Shown: positions 32,332 to 40,474 of the stretch, piece by piece
How positions within the stretch are numbered: position 1 is the first letter of the stretch
How the letters are laid out: each line of letters begins with the position of its first letter
Assembly: GCA_028288595.1 (NCBI GenBank)
Contig: JAQBNK010000083.1
Location: forward strand, 29,244 to 93,243
Source of the DNA: Chitinophagaceae bacterium
GTDB lineage: Bacteria; Bacteroidota; Bacteroidia; Chitinophagales; Chitinophagaceae
Length of the DNA: 64,000 nt
Reading direction: 5' to 3'
The notes under the pieces: model-generated
What the model was told of the DNA's origin: nothing
The model's input: only the letters and a program-made list of their open reading frames with translations
Databases searched by the model: none
Position numbers and translations under genes: made by a program

Positions 32332-32478
32332 TCATTTTACCTTATTTTGATATTGTATAAATGCGATATTAGCAATTTTGTACAGAAGGGTCAAAATCCC
32401 TTTAACCTCGGTGGGGTCTGGATTGACACCATGTTTGCGCAAAATTTCCAGAGCTTTCTCAACGTTAATATTTTCCAC
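32332..32478 (-). CDS. Small protein upstream of serine recombinase, 48 aa, GTG start
   Basis: Not an ATG gene: GTG at 32478, reading (V/M)ENINVEKALEILRKHGVN, then PDPTEVKGILTLLYKIANI and a basic end QYQNKVK. Stop TGA overlaps the recombinase ATG (ATGA at 32332-32335), so it is translationally coupled. Two amphipathic helices around a Pro-Asp-Pro turn resemble a small helical DNA- or protein-binding module. The leucine/isoleucine pattern and the overlap argue against chance. Function unknown; perhaps a recombination directionality or control factor. Confidence 0.6.
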   Translation of the reverse strand: MENINVEKALEILRKHGVNPDPTEVKGILTLLYKIANIAFIQYQNKVK

Positions 32479-32497
32479 AACACACAATTTGATTTGT

Positions 32498-32514
32498 AAC
32501 CTGGTACACAGGTT
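32498..32514. promoter_or_regulatory. Dyad upstream of the recombinase operon
   Basis: AACCTG-GTACA-CAGGTT, perfect 6-bp arms, 20 bp before the GTG start of the 48-codon gene. Operator candidate. Confidence 0.4.
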
Positions 32515-32669
32515 AAAATTATTATAGGATAGCGCAGATCTGATTGATTAAGCATACAATTGAAAGTAAGTTATTGGTATTATAAACCATAACAGGAATG
32601 CTTCCGTCGTTTTAATTATTGTACTAATACGTTTTAATAGCAAAGTATGTGTTCATACAGCAAATATGC

Positions 32670-32815
32670 TATTTGTTCCCCTTGGCAATTTCCCCTTACC
32701 CAAAGCTTGTCGCGGCCATTTGACAGCCAAGGCAAACATGTGCGGAGGGTCTGCAACGGTACCAGTTAAATCACCGGTTGATATCTCCGCTATTTCGAGA
32801 AGCGGGTTCCGATTG
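32670..32815 (-). pseudogene. Decayed radC fragment
   Basis: The leftward reading gives LLEIAEISTGDLTGTVADPP then HMFALAVKW, and LGKGKLPRG where RadC has HPSGNLKPS. It closely matches the 34034-34504 RadC segment IAEISSGGLTGTVADPRHIF at both DNA and protein level, but the JAMM histidines are lost and both ends are missing. An open frame on the plus strand here is a shadow. Confidence 0.75.
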
Positions 32816-33209
32816 CCGTCAAGTCTTCTTCATTATAATTTGTGCGCCCTTTGAAGAGGGCTTCTTGATTTTGCTTAATAAAAATAGTTTGTGAAAGAAT
32901 ATAAAAGCAGAAGGGCCTAAATTAAAGGCAGCAGAAATGAGGAGCAAAAGGTGAAATGGTGCTGACTCAGATGGTGTTGATAGCTCTACTTTGCTGGTTA
33001 CAATTCATTGGACAATTTATAGCTCTTTGAATACCAAAAATTTTGAGACTTTAATTGTAAAAGGATTCTATTAATCGTCGCGGGCTGGCCCAAACAATAG
33101 TAACTCACACGAGCATTTAGGTTTGTCAATTACTGCTAATTATTTTTTGATTAACATTAATTAACCTTGTTTCTTCTGCTAAAAGTATTGTGAACTTTAG
33201 TTTTAAATT
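32816..33209. other. Gene-free stretch before the thioredoxin-like gene
   Basis: About 390 bp with frequent stops. Nothing recognised beyond AT-rich promoter-like sequence near 33130-33200. Confidence 0.4.
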
Positions 33210-33941
33210 ATGAAAAAATATTACATACTTTTTTTGCTATTGACTGTTGTCAGTATTTTATCAGCGCAAGAACGAATCTATATGAGATCTGACAAAAAAG
33301 ATAGTAAAGCCAAACCCGGAGTGATTATCAATCGTTGGAGTGATGGAAAAGCGATGACTGATTCACAAGCTAAAGAAGCCGCTTCGTTACCTAATGTCAG
33401 CCGTCGTTTCGAGGTCTCAAATGATACGGTATATATGTATTATAGTATTCTCTCTCAACAGGAGCTCGCTGCTGCCGCAAACAAGCAACTTGTGAAAGAA
33501 ACGAAATACCGTAATACTTTCATTGGGAAAGCTGCACCAGATTTTAAGGTAACAGATATCATGGGGAAGGAATATTCAATTCGAAATATGCAAGGTAAAA
33601 TTATTGTCCTCAACTTTTGGTTCACAGGCTGCAGGCCCTGTAAAAATGAGATGCCCTCTCTTAATAAAATGGTTGATTCTAATCAACGTGAGGATATAAT
33701 TTTCCTGAGCTTTGCATTGGATCCAAAGGCAAATATTGAAACATTCTTAACTACACAACCTTTTCTCTATAAGATAGTCGCCGAGTCAGATAAAATTGCA
33801 AAACTTTTTGAAGTTAATGCTTACCCAACACATGTCATTATCGACAAACAAGGCCTCGTGAGAGAGCTATTCATAGGCGCGACTGATGATATTTCTCAAA
33901 AACTGCAAGGTGCTATTGATAAGATTAAAGACAGCAAGTAG
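33210..33941 (+). CDS. Secreted TlpA-like thioredoxin-fold protein
   Basis: 243 residues. Signal peptide MKKYYILFLLLTVVSILSAQ (cleavage after about 20), a 90-residue N-terminal region of unknown fold, and a C-terminal AhpC/TSA-thioredoxin domain from about 105 (GKAAPDFKVTDIMGKEYSI) with redox motif CRPC (Cys141, Cys144) in NFWFTGCRPCKNEMPS and cis-Pro near YPTHVIIDKQG. Periplasmic thiol-disulfide exchange is likely; substrate unknown. Stand-alone cargo gene between the recombinase module and the radC operon. Confidence 0.85.
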   Translation: MKKYYILFLLLTVVSILSAQERIYMRSDKKDSKAKPGVIINRWSDGKAMTDSQAKEAASLPNVSRRFEVSNDTVYMYYSILSQQELAAAANKQLVKETKYRNTFIGKAAPDFKVTDIMGKEYSIRNMQGKIIVLNFWFTGCRPCKNEMPSLNKMVDSNQREDIIFLSFALDPKANIETFLTTQPFLYKIVAESDKIAKLFEVNAYPTHVIIDKQGLVRELFIGATDDISQKLQGAIDKIKDSK

Positions 33942-34033
33942 TTAGTTATTTGCAAGGTATTTCGTAGGATTAGGATTACGCCAGAGGGAAACTACATAGC
34001 TAATAAAATTATTTGCTTAGTGAATATCCTGTT

Positions 34034-34504
34034 TTAAATAAGGCCCTCATCTGCGAAAGAATAATACTGGTCACTGCATATTATTAGGTGATCGAGAATT
34101 TTGATATCAAGCAATGCACCGGCCTGCTTTAATTTCTCCGTAAGACTCTCATCTGCCGCACTCGGTTTGAGGTTGCCACTCGGGTGATTATGTGAAAGAA
34201 TTATTGCAACGGCATTTGCTTTAAGAGCAAGTGCAAAAATGTGGCGAGGGTCTGCAACGGTACCCGTTAAGCCGCCACTGGATATCTCCGCTATTCCGAG
34301 GACGCGGTTCGCTTTATTTAATAACAAAATTTTAAATTGTTCCACCAGTTCAATTTTGTCCGGATCCCATGAACTAAGTAAAATCTGAAATGCTATTTTC
34401 GAATCGGATATTTGAGGTCTGTTTGAGGCCCTTACTTTTGTTCTGTATACCAGTTCCACTTCAGCAATACTGAAAGTTGATTCTAAGTTCATTTCCTGTT
34501 TCAT
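34034..34504 (-). CDS. radC: RadC-like JAB/JAMM domain protein
   Basis: 156 residues, containing only the JAB domain (the N-terminal HhH part of long RadC is absent, as usual on mobile elements). Metalloprotease-like motif present: Glu55, His105-Asn-His107-Pro-Ser-Gly, Asp118 (SHNHPSGNLKPSAADE), preceded by IAEISSGGLTGTVADPRHIF. The true activity of RadC proteins is unsettled; element-borne copies are widespread. Last gene of the leftward ssb-DUF932-small ORF-radC operon (18 bp after the small ORF). Confidence 0.92.
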   Translation of the reverse strand: MKQEMNLESTFSIAEVELVYRTKVRASNRPQISDSKIAFQILLSSWDPDKIELVEQFKILLLNKANRVLGIAEISSGGLTGTVADPRHIFALALKANAVAIILSHNHPSGNLKPSAADESLTEKLKQAGALLDIKILDHLIICSDQYYSFADEGLI

Positions 34505-34522
34505 ATGCCTAATTTTTAATCA

Positions 34523-34714
34523 TTAGTTTTTATCGTCAAGAGACTTTAATTTCCGCAGTATATCTTCCCAATACTGTCTTTCAAGAATCGTTAAACCACG
34601 CATCCTGTTATCGATTTGCAGCAATATTTCTGTTTGCGAGATGGTGCTGTTGATGTTGTCAATGAGAAATTCATTTCCATTTATGTCCGATATGTAAATG
34701 CTTTGCTTTTTCAT
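34523..34714 (-). CDS. Hypothetical protein, 63 aa
   Basis: MKKQSIYISDINGNEFLIDN at the start, then a helix ISQTEILLQIDNRMRG and a C-terminal helix LERQYWEDILRKLKSLDDKN. Small alpha/beta protein without known family. Placed between DUF932 (11 bp) and radC (18 bp), clearly part of the operon. Confidence 0.65.
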   Translation of the reverse strand: MKKQSIYISDINGNEFLIDNINSTISQTEILLQIDNRMRGLTILERQYWEDILRKLKSLDDKN

Positions 34715-34725
34715 TTTTCCTGATT

Positions 34726-35793
34726 TTAGTTGAGTAATAAACTTTCACTGCCGTTGCGATAAAAGTTCCGGCACAGATTGAACGCCGTTTGTGTTCTTAC
34801 CTGCCCTGTACCGCCAAGCAGAAGTGATTTTAATTTCGCTTCTTCATTTTTGAACTTTCTTACATTCTGGTAATAACCTGTGACAGCATTATAAGCGCCA
34901 AATAAGGTTCCTTTAGTTGTCTCCATTCTTTGGGACGGGCTCACCATCGCATAGTTGAATGCTGCATCACACATGTTTAGGTAAGCGGAAGAAAGTTCAT
35001 CTTCTTTACCCAGCCGGATATTTTGCAGGACTTCTTTATTGGGAACTAAAGCGATCTGTATCAGTTTTTTCAGTTCAGGGTCTGATATTTTCACTTTAGT
35101 CCAGTTATTAAAAATCTGTTCGAGCTCTATTGATAAACGGCTTGCAATACCCATTACTTTATGAGCCTGTTCCAATCTTTCTTTTGCGTTGGCGGTGTGC
35201 CTGATTTTTACAGCATTACTGTAACTATGCATGGCTGCATTCAAGGTATTATTGCAAACAATTCTTACCGGTGTAAATGCTGCTGTTATGCTGCCGTACC
35301 CGTCATGGGAAGTGGTAAGGAAAAGGTATTGTTCAACGAGGTCTTCTTTGCCGACGGAAATATAGGAGGGAAGCTTTGCGGTAATGAAAATTCGCTCACC
35401 GTTTCCAAGTGCACCTGCGGTTTCATAAAGAATACCGTCACCACCTACTATTGAATCAAAAAATGAAAACGCATCGATGTTCTGAACCACCTGGTAATCC
35501 TTACCGACAACGCCCAGTACAGTATCGGTATCTGTCCGAACCGTGGCTAGGTAATTATTCACTTTAATTTCGGAAATGATCAAGTCTTTTCCGGGGTCGC
35601 CATTTTGTTTTTCGGTGTCATAAGTGAATAGGGATCTTTTTTGCACTGTGTAATCAAGCCCTGCAAATTTTATTGCTTCTGCGCTTGTCGGATACTGATC
35701 TACAATTTGACCGAGGCCGTGCCAGGGCTTTTCCTGTACGGAGAAAAAAGCGAATTTATTTTGCTCTTCATTGTAATTGAGATTGTGTGCCAT
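34726..35793 (-). CDS. DUF932 / phage-plasmid-like protein (TIGR03299 type)
   Basis: 355 residues from MAHNLNYNEEQNKFAFFSV, the family's typical start; an in-frame ATG at 35817 adds eight residues and lies 5 bp past the ssb stop. Seen: EKPWHGLGQIVDQYPTSAEA, LGVVGKDYQVVQNIDAFSFF, ITAAFTPVRIVCNNTLNAA and GTLFGAYNAVTGYYQN. Such proteins are common on plasmids, phages and ICEs and are of unknown molecular function, often near ssb and radC, as here. Confidence 0.88.
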   Translation of the reverse strand: MAHNLNYNEEQNKFAFFSVQEKPWHGLGQIVDQYPTSAEAIKFAGLDYTVQKRSLFTYDTEKQNGDPGKDLIISEIKVNNYLATVRTDTDTVLGVVGKDYQVVQNIDAFSFFDSIVGGDGILYETAGALGNGERIFITAKLPSYISVGKEDLVEQYLFLTTSHDGYGSITAAFTPVRIVCNNTLNAAMHSYSNAVKIRHTANAKERLEQAHKVMGIASRLSIELEQIFNNWTKVKISDPELKKLIQIALVPNKEVLQNIRLGKEDELSSAYLNMCDAAFNYAMVSPSQRMETTKGTLFGAYNAVTGYYQNVRKFKNEEAKLKSLLLGGTGQVRTQTAFNLCRNFYRNGSESLLLN

Positions 35794-35821
35794 ATTTTGA
35801 TTTTTTATTTTTGTCATTTAA

Positions 35822-36193
35822 TTAAAATGGTAAGTCTTCAAGAGGTTTCGTTAGTTCAGATGGATTTTCAGAAGCCGGTTCATCATCCTTTTTACTTCCG
35901 TGAAGTTTGAGATCATTGACATGAAACGTAATCCTTGCTTTAGCAATGCCTTCTTTGTTGAGGTAAGCATTTACACCGATGTTACCAGCAATTTCAACCA
36001 TTGCTCCCTTGCTTAAATAAGGAGCTACGCCCAGAGATCGCCAGTACGAACAGTCGACATAGGTGACCCGTTTTTTGGTTTCACCATTGGAGCGAAAAGT
36101 GTCGTTTAATGCGATTATAAAGCTGATGACTTGCCTGTCATCCTTTAATTTTTTGACTTCTGCCTGCGAAACAAGTCTTCCAAACATTTGCAT
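35822..36193 (-). CDS. ssb: Single-stranded DNA-binding protein
   Basis: 123 residues, OB fold: MQMFGRLVSQAEVKKL, then VISFIIALNDTFRSNGETKK, VTYVDCSYWRSLGVAPYLSKG and MVEIAGNIGVNAYLNKEG, ending in an acidic tail PLEDLPF, the C-terminal DLPF tip that recruits partner proteins. The start is at 36193 or 36187; the longer open frame covers a hairpin region and is not coding. Probably the element's own SSB rather than the housekeeping copy. First gene of the leftward operon. Confidence 0.9.
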   Translation of the reverse strand: MQMFGRLVSQAEVKKLKDDRQVISFIIALNDTFRSNGETKKRVTYVDCSYWRSLGVAPYLSKGAMVEIAGNIGVNAYLNKEGIAKARITFHVNDLKLHGSKKDDEPASENPSELTKPLEDLPF

Positions 36194-36247
36194 AATCAGA
36201 GATTTAAATTTTAAAATGGTTTTATTAACGGCAAAGGGGAGTATTTC

Positions 36248-36316
36248 ATTTTTTGCGTATCCCCTTACAAGGCGAGAGGAGGGGTACGCAAAAAATGATC
36301 GCTCCGCAGGGAGCGA
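36248..36316. repeat. Two hairpins upstream of ssb
   Basis: Arms of about 17 bp, ATTTTTTGCGTATCCCCT (36248-36265) and AGGGGTACGCAAAAAAT (36280-36296), match with one bulge; next to them TCGCTCC-gcag-GGAGCGA (36299-36316) is a perfect hairpin. Lies 55-120 bp upstream of the ssb start. Leader structure or repeat element. Confidence 0.6.
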
Positions 36317-36641
36317 AGACTGCCTTTTGAATCCACACCGGTGAAAAGAAAATAGTATGGAAATAATGGTCACCCCGGTGGAAATCCATTCATAACAAAC
36401 GAAACAAAGTCATGGTTGCTTAATCTGGTATGGCCCGCATTGTCTAAATAATTTCGGTCCTATGAGCTGAACTCTATTTGTGTTTTCATACTTATTTGTT
36501 TAAAACAAAGGTTGGATGCGGGATAAAAACGAGCCGTTTTTTAAACATTTGTATGCGTATATATATATGCGGCTAGGCATGTATACACGGGTACAGATGA
36601 ACTGGTTTATTATAACTTAGAAACAAATCACGATCTGATGA
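36317..36641. other. Gene-free stretch
   Basis: About 325 bp, AT-rich, with GCGTATATATATATGCGG near 36553 (an imperfect palindrome). No gene seen. Confidence 0.35.
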
Positions 36642-36887
36642 ATGTCAAAAACCAAAGTCTTGCTTAATGCGAGTATTGTGGAGACGCCATACGCGGTTGT
36701 TCAGATAAAAAGTATTCCAATGAGTTTTGCAGGAATGCCATTCATAATAAGACGAAAGACAGAAACGCATAGGGCAATACGGGATATTGACCTTGTACTA
36801 AAGAAGAACAGAAAGATTCTTAAAGAACTCCCTGGAGATAAAGACTATAAGCTGATTTCAAAAGACAAGCTTGAAAACAAAGGATAG
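36642..36887 (+). CDS. Hypothetical protein, 81 aa
   Basis: MSKTKVLLNASIVETPYAVV at the start, then a basic stretch MPFIIRRKTETHRAIRDIDL and a Lys-rich C-terminus. Possibly a small nucleic-acid-binding protein judging by charge; no family recognised. Divergent from ssb, on the edge of the island. Confidence 0.5.
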   Translation: MSKTKVLLNASIVETPYAVVQIKSIPMSFAGMPFIIRRKTETHRAIRDIDLVLKKNRKILKELPGDKDYKLISKDKLENKG

Positions 36888-36999
36888 GACTTAAGCTTTT
36901 ATACTCATCATAAAACAGCCCAAAACGAAGATTACCTGGGGCTAATTAAATTTAAGCCGTCACTAACAGGAATTTACATAAGTTAGCTGCCACTTTATT

Positions 37000-37200
37000 A
37001 TGATGTACGCAGAACTTAAACCTGAAGAAAAAATGCAGCTCGTCGAACACTTATCACGGGCACAAAATACAAGAAAAATGTTTATTGATGACTGGCTTAC
37101 CAAGCACAATCCTGAAATAGAACGCGAACATGAAATACCTGTCTTAAAATCAGGTATAATTTCTCAGCTCATTGCTTATCTTAAAATAAAGAATGGGTAA
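37000..37200 (+). CDS. Hypothetical protein, 66 aa
   Basis: Helical small protein beginning MMYAELKPEEKMQLVEHLSR, then NTRKMFIDDWLTKHNPEIER and a hydrophobic end GIISQLIAYLKIKNG. No known domain. Amphipathic pattern is coherent, so coding is plausible; the 112-bp gap to the previous gene allows a shared transcript. Confidence 0.5.
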   Translation: MMYAELKPEEKMQLVEHLSRAQNTRKMFIDDWLTKHNPEIEREHEIPVLKSGIISQLIAYLKIKNG

Positions 37201-37621
37201 GAATAATTTTGCTGAAGGTTAAGTTATCATTCTAACGTTAAGACTTTCTATAATTTTTATTAGAAATGCGGTCCAGATGGGTAGCACTTCCATGTTCAAG
37301 AAGTGTGCTAAACTTAAAAACAACCGCAATGCCGGTAAACATTATGCTGGCAGAAAAATAAATCTAGTACGAATGGCACAACAGAGAGATGCTTAATTTA
37401 TTGGGTTGAAAATTGCAGTTTTGTATTTATTGAATCTTTTAACTTTGTATGACGATAATAATTACAAAAGCACAAGTAGTATTAATCTGTTATAAGCACC
37501 CTGATCTGTAAAAGGAGCTCCCTTGTTTAAAGCTGAAGTTGTAGAGCATTAGGATCACTTGTTTGTGATTATTGCAATTGCAGCTTAACTGTAATTTAGT
37601 TTTTAGGTAATATTGCTAGTT
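37201..37621. other. Gene-free stretch
   Basis: About 420 bp with stops in all frames; nothing recognised. Likely the right-hand transition from island to chromosomal genes, but no att-like repeat of the tRNA end was found. Confidence 0.4.
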
Positions 37622-38941
37622 ATGATTATTAATTGCCGCTCATTATTTTCAACCCTTATCCAAGTTTGTTTATTTCTTCCCTGCAATGCGCAAAGTGGAA
37701 ACACAATACTCGCACTGCATGATGTAAATATTATAGATGTTCTTTCGGGAAGCGTAAATAAAAACCAAAATGTATTAATAACAAATAGTATAATTACCAG
37801 GGTTGGTAATACAACTGACTTAGAAATACCTGCCGGATATCAGCAGATTGAATGCACAGGTAAATATCTGATGCCGGGACTTGCCGATATGCATGTTCAT
37901 GTTTTTGACTCTTCTGAATTACTGATGTATTTGATAAACGGGGTAACAACCGTAAGAAACCTGCATGGTATAGCAATGCATCTGCAGTGGAAAAAAGATA
38001 TCGAAGAGGAGAGATTGTTAGGACCTCATTTTTATTCCAGCGGTCCAATCCTTGAACAAGCTCCGCTTTCACGTTCAACAAATACCACTTTAACCAGTAT
38101 CGATAAAATCGATTCTATTGTTTTTAATCATAAACGCCTGGGTTATGATTTTATCAAGATTTATGACAATGTCTCTCTTCCTTTTTATGAGCAACTAATA
38201 TTATCAGCCAGAAAATATTCAATTCCTGTGGCAGGGCATATTCCTACGCCGGTTGGAATTGGAAACGTCATTAAAATAAACGGGCAAAAAAGCATAGAAC
38301 ACCTGGAAGAATTGCTTCCTTTTTTTAATGATGGCAGGGACACGACGAACCTTATTATTTATGCAACTGAACTGGCTCAAAGCAATTCATGGGTTACTGC
38401 AACCGCAGTTGTATACGAAAGCGCTTTTCTTCAAACAGTACACGATTGGAGCTGGTTTGAGCAATCGGCAGGCTTCCGGTTCATGTCCCGGGAAACAATA
38501 AGAGACTGGGGTTGGGAGCAAACATTTAAAAAACGCAATCAAAATAGTGTGGGGATTGAACGATATACAAGGACGCTTAACTTTTTTACAACACAGCTTC
38601 TACCCGCATTTAAAAAAGCCGGTGTTAAATTGCTTATTGGTACTGATGCCCCTGTACCCATGCTAGTACCAGGTTACTCCCTTATTAATGAAATGCAGTT
38701 ATTTAAAAAAGCAGGATTCTCTAATGCAGAAATTCTCAAGATTGCGACGGTAAATTCAGCAAAATTTCTAAATTCTAATGGTGGTTATATAGCAGAAGGC
38801 ATGAATGCAGATCTTGTTTTATTGAATCAAAATCCACTTGAGGACCTTGAAGCGTTTCGAAGAATTGAAGGCATAATTTTTAAAGGGAGTTGGTACTCTT
38901 CGGGCTTTTTAGCAAGTTTATTAAGTTCAAAGAAAGAATAA
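37622..38941 (+). CDS. Secreted amidohydrolase (imidazolonepropionase-like)
   Basis: 439 residues from the ATG at 37622; a TTG at 37613 is less likely. Hydrophobic signal peptide ending near CNAQSG. Metal ligands of the amidohydrolase superfamily: His91 and His93 (LADMHVHVFD), a His in PVAGHIPTPVG (about 200), a His in SIEHLEELLPF, and Asp in LIGTDAPVPML; the flanking small beta domain is at both ends (NADLVLLNQNPLED). Hydrolyses an amide or lactam, perhaps a cyclic dipeptide; substrate unknown. Single gene. Confidence 0.88.
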   Translation: MIINCRSLFSTLIQVCLFLPCNAQSGNTILALHDVNIIDVLSGSVNKNQNVLITNSIITRVGNTTDLEIPAGYQQIECTGKYLMPGLADMHVHVFDSSELLMYLINGVTTVRNLHGIAMHLQWKKDIEEERLLGPHFYSSGPILEQAPLSRSTNTTLTSIDKIDSIVFNHKRLGYDFIKIYDNVSLPFYEQLILSARKYSIPVAGHIPTPVGIGNVIKINGQKSIEHLEELLPFFNDGRDTTNLIIYATELAQSNSWVTATAVVYESAFLQTVHDWSWFEQSAGFRFMSRETIRDWGWEQTFKKRNQNSVGIERYTRTLNFFTTQLLPAFKKAGVKLLIGTDAPVPMLVPGYSLINEMQLFKKAGFSNAEILKIATVNSAKFLNSNGGYIAEGMNADLVLLNQNPLEDLEAFRRIEGIIFKGSWYSSGFLASLLSSKKE

Positions 38942-39122
38942 CCATCAACGGGCGCTGTTATTTAAAAAGGCAAGAGGCCGTTGGTATGTGATTACTCCAG
39001 GAGCTTTCAGGCCTTAATGAAGGAACATTCTGCAGCATTTTTGTATGATCCCGAAACGGAGGGTTTCAACAGTCCTTCGTTTTTTTCCTTGTCCAATATT
39101 CTTTATATTATTTCACCTTATA

Positions 39123-39842
39123 CTATTTCAACGCAAACGTCACCTGCACATCAAACTGGAGCTTTATCTTTTTATAATCCACATTCATCGCTGGTGCAGC
39201 CTGCGCAGATTCCATAGCATTAACTTTCATCATGGAGTTTGCATAAACGCGTGGCTGCGGCCAGCCGGTAACCTCATTAGGTTCGTTAATAGTGATGGCC
39301 CCGCCAACCTGTTCTCCAATTGCTTCAGCGAGATAGGCGGCTTTTTCTTTTGCATTTTTTACGGCTTGTATTTTCAATTGTTTTTTCAGATCAAACTTTT
39401 TGCTGTAATCCGCTTTCTGAATAGAAAAATTTTGCGTGGCTTCATCATCCAGTTTAGCCACGAGTTCATCCATTTTTGCTATGCTGCTAAATTTAACCAC
39501 GTAACTAATGGAAGCCTTCAAGTCCGGGTTTTTTTGTTTATCCTTTTTGTACCAGGTATAATAATTGTCATAACCGCTAAAGCCCTGCACACTAATATCC
39601 GTTTCAGGAATACCCAGCGCTTTTACATTATTTAAGAAATGATTGCGGATCGTTTGTATATCCACTTTTCCTGCACCTTTTTTATCATACTCTCTAAGAT
39701 CTATTTGCACATAGATCTCGTCGGGAGTTACTTCCGTTTCGGCAGAGCCGCTTACATTAATAGTCCTTTGTTGTCTAACTTCCTGGGCAACTGCATAATT
39801 CAGGGTGAGAATAGTCAGTGCGATAGCGAAAATTTTTTTCAT
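39123..39842 (-). CDS. SIMPL domain (DUF541) periplasmic protein
   Basis: 239 residues. Signal peptide MKKIFAIALTILTLNYAVAQ; then the SIMPL core: INVSGSAETEVTPDEIYVQI, a helix pair and AVKNAKEKAAYLAEAIGEQVG, and the C-terminal strand VQVTFAL. Family members include BP26/OMP28 and assemble as channel-like oligomers; exact function unknown. Convergent with the amidohydrolase gene; no operon. Confidence 0.9.
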   Translation of the reverse strand: MKKIFAIALTILTLNYAVAQEVRQQRTINVSGSAETEVTPDEIYVQIDLREYDKKGAGKVDIQTIRNHFLNNVKALGIPETDISVQGFSGYDNYYTWYKKDKQKNPDLKASISYVVKFSSIAKMDELVAKLDDEATQNFSIQKADYSKKFDLKKQLKIQAVKNAKEKAAYLAEAIGEQVGGAITINEPNEVTGWPQPRVYANSMMKVNAMESAQAAPAMNVDYKKIKLQFDVQVTFALK

Positions 39843-40066
39843 CGTATTTGTTTTAAGTAAAGTCAGAAATAATCTGTTTAGTAAGGGATGAAAGAAAGTG
39901 TTTGATTACATAAACAATTTTAGTGCCTTAACAATTGATTGGCCATTTAATTTTTGTAAAGGCGTTTCTAAAATTGCCGAGGAATTATAGAAAGCTCATT
40001 TAGTGGGTGTCTTGTACATCAAATGTTATATGCTTATATTTATAATCATGTTTAAACATCCTATTT

Positions 40067-40474
40067 CTAAAGGGCAATATTAAAATCCATTTTTTCGTCA
40101 AGGTTTGCAGCTAATTGCTTTTTAAATTGGCTACCTGAATTTTCATCGGTATAGGTGATAGTATAAACCAGGTACATATTTTTTGTGTCGACCCCTTTCA
40201 GTGAAAGTGTTTGTTCATTTTTCTTTGAATTTGTGTTATACAGGGTATACTGACCAAGTTGTTTTTTCCAGATTATCGTGGTATTATTCCCATCCTTCTC
40301 AACCAGCTCCACACTTATGTTTGCAGAAACAGATTTATAAACCTCAAAGTTATAATTGCTTGCCGAAGTGATGGACAGGTTTACAAAACGATTTATTCTG
40401 GCGTGTTTGCCTGAAGTATTAAAACTTAAACTTGTCAATAAGATGGTTGCGATAAGTGTGAGAACTGTTTTCAT
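40067..40474 (-). CDS. Hypothetical secreted protein
   Basis: 135 residues from MKTVLTLIATILLTSLSFNT, a signal peptide; the frame to 40507 is an unlikely extension. Mature part is a probable beta sandwich (VNLSITSASNYNFEVYKSVS, MYLVYTITYTDENSGSQF). No domain recognised. Followed by convergent non-coding sequence; a leftward terminator upstream (40643) isolates it. Confidence 0.65.
   Translation of the reverse strand: MKTVLTLIATILLTSLSFNTSGKHARINRFVNLSITSASNYNFEVYKSVSANISVELVEKDGNNTTIIWKKQLGQYTLYNTNSKKNEQTLSLKGVDTKNMYLVYTITYTDENSGSQFKKQLAANLDEKMDFNIAL

Larger units (their letters stand above)
30762..32335 (-). pseudogene. Large serine recombinase, split by a one-base frameshift
   Basis: N-terminal resolvase domain (32335 to about 31857): YIRVSTDEQ with nucleophile Ser10, KWDRFSRNAGDAY, and GRWMASAPFGYK. 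The recombinase domain and zinc-ribbon/coiled-coil part continue in another frame (about 31851 to 30762): EESKIMIWAFNKLAEGVF, RNPVYCGMIFIPAF, LRGFLECPDYGLKLSGSAS. The expected join YKNKTREDG is restored by one extra A in the A run at 31852-31855 (plus-strand T run). Together about 523 residues, normal for the family. In the zinc ribbon the second Cys of the first pair is Tyr (CPDYG). The C-terminal 30 residues run through a hairpin and look non-native. A sequencing error or slippage is also possible. Confidence 0.85.
28633..32514 (-). mobile_element. Three-recombinase module
   Basis: A leftward run of a 48-codon gene, a frameshifted large serine recombinase and two tyrosine recombinases, each overlapping the next. 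It is bounded on the left by the palindrome CCCCCGGGGG (28633-28642) and on the right by the dyad AACCTGGTACACAGGTT (32498-32514). True element ends and target duplications were not identified. Confidence 0.45.

Noticed and set aside
32666..32854. Plus-strand 62-codon frame
   Set aside because: Antisense shadow of the decayed radC fragment.
36545..36570. GCGTATATATATATGCGG as a fourth AbiEi palindrome
   Set aside because: Only alternating TA is shared; the AAAG/CTTT arms are absent and no regulated gene of the system is adjacent.
39045..39635. Plus-strand 196-codon hydrophobic frame
   Set aside because: Antisense to the SIMPL-domain gene; composition results from the opposite strand.
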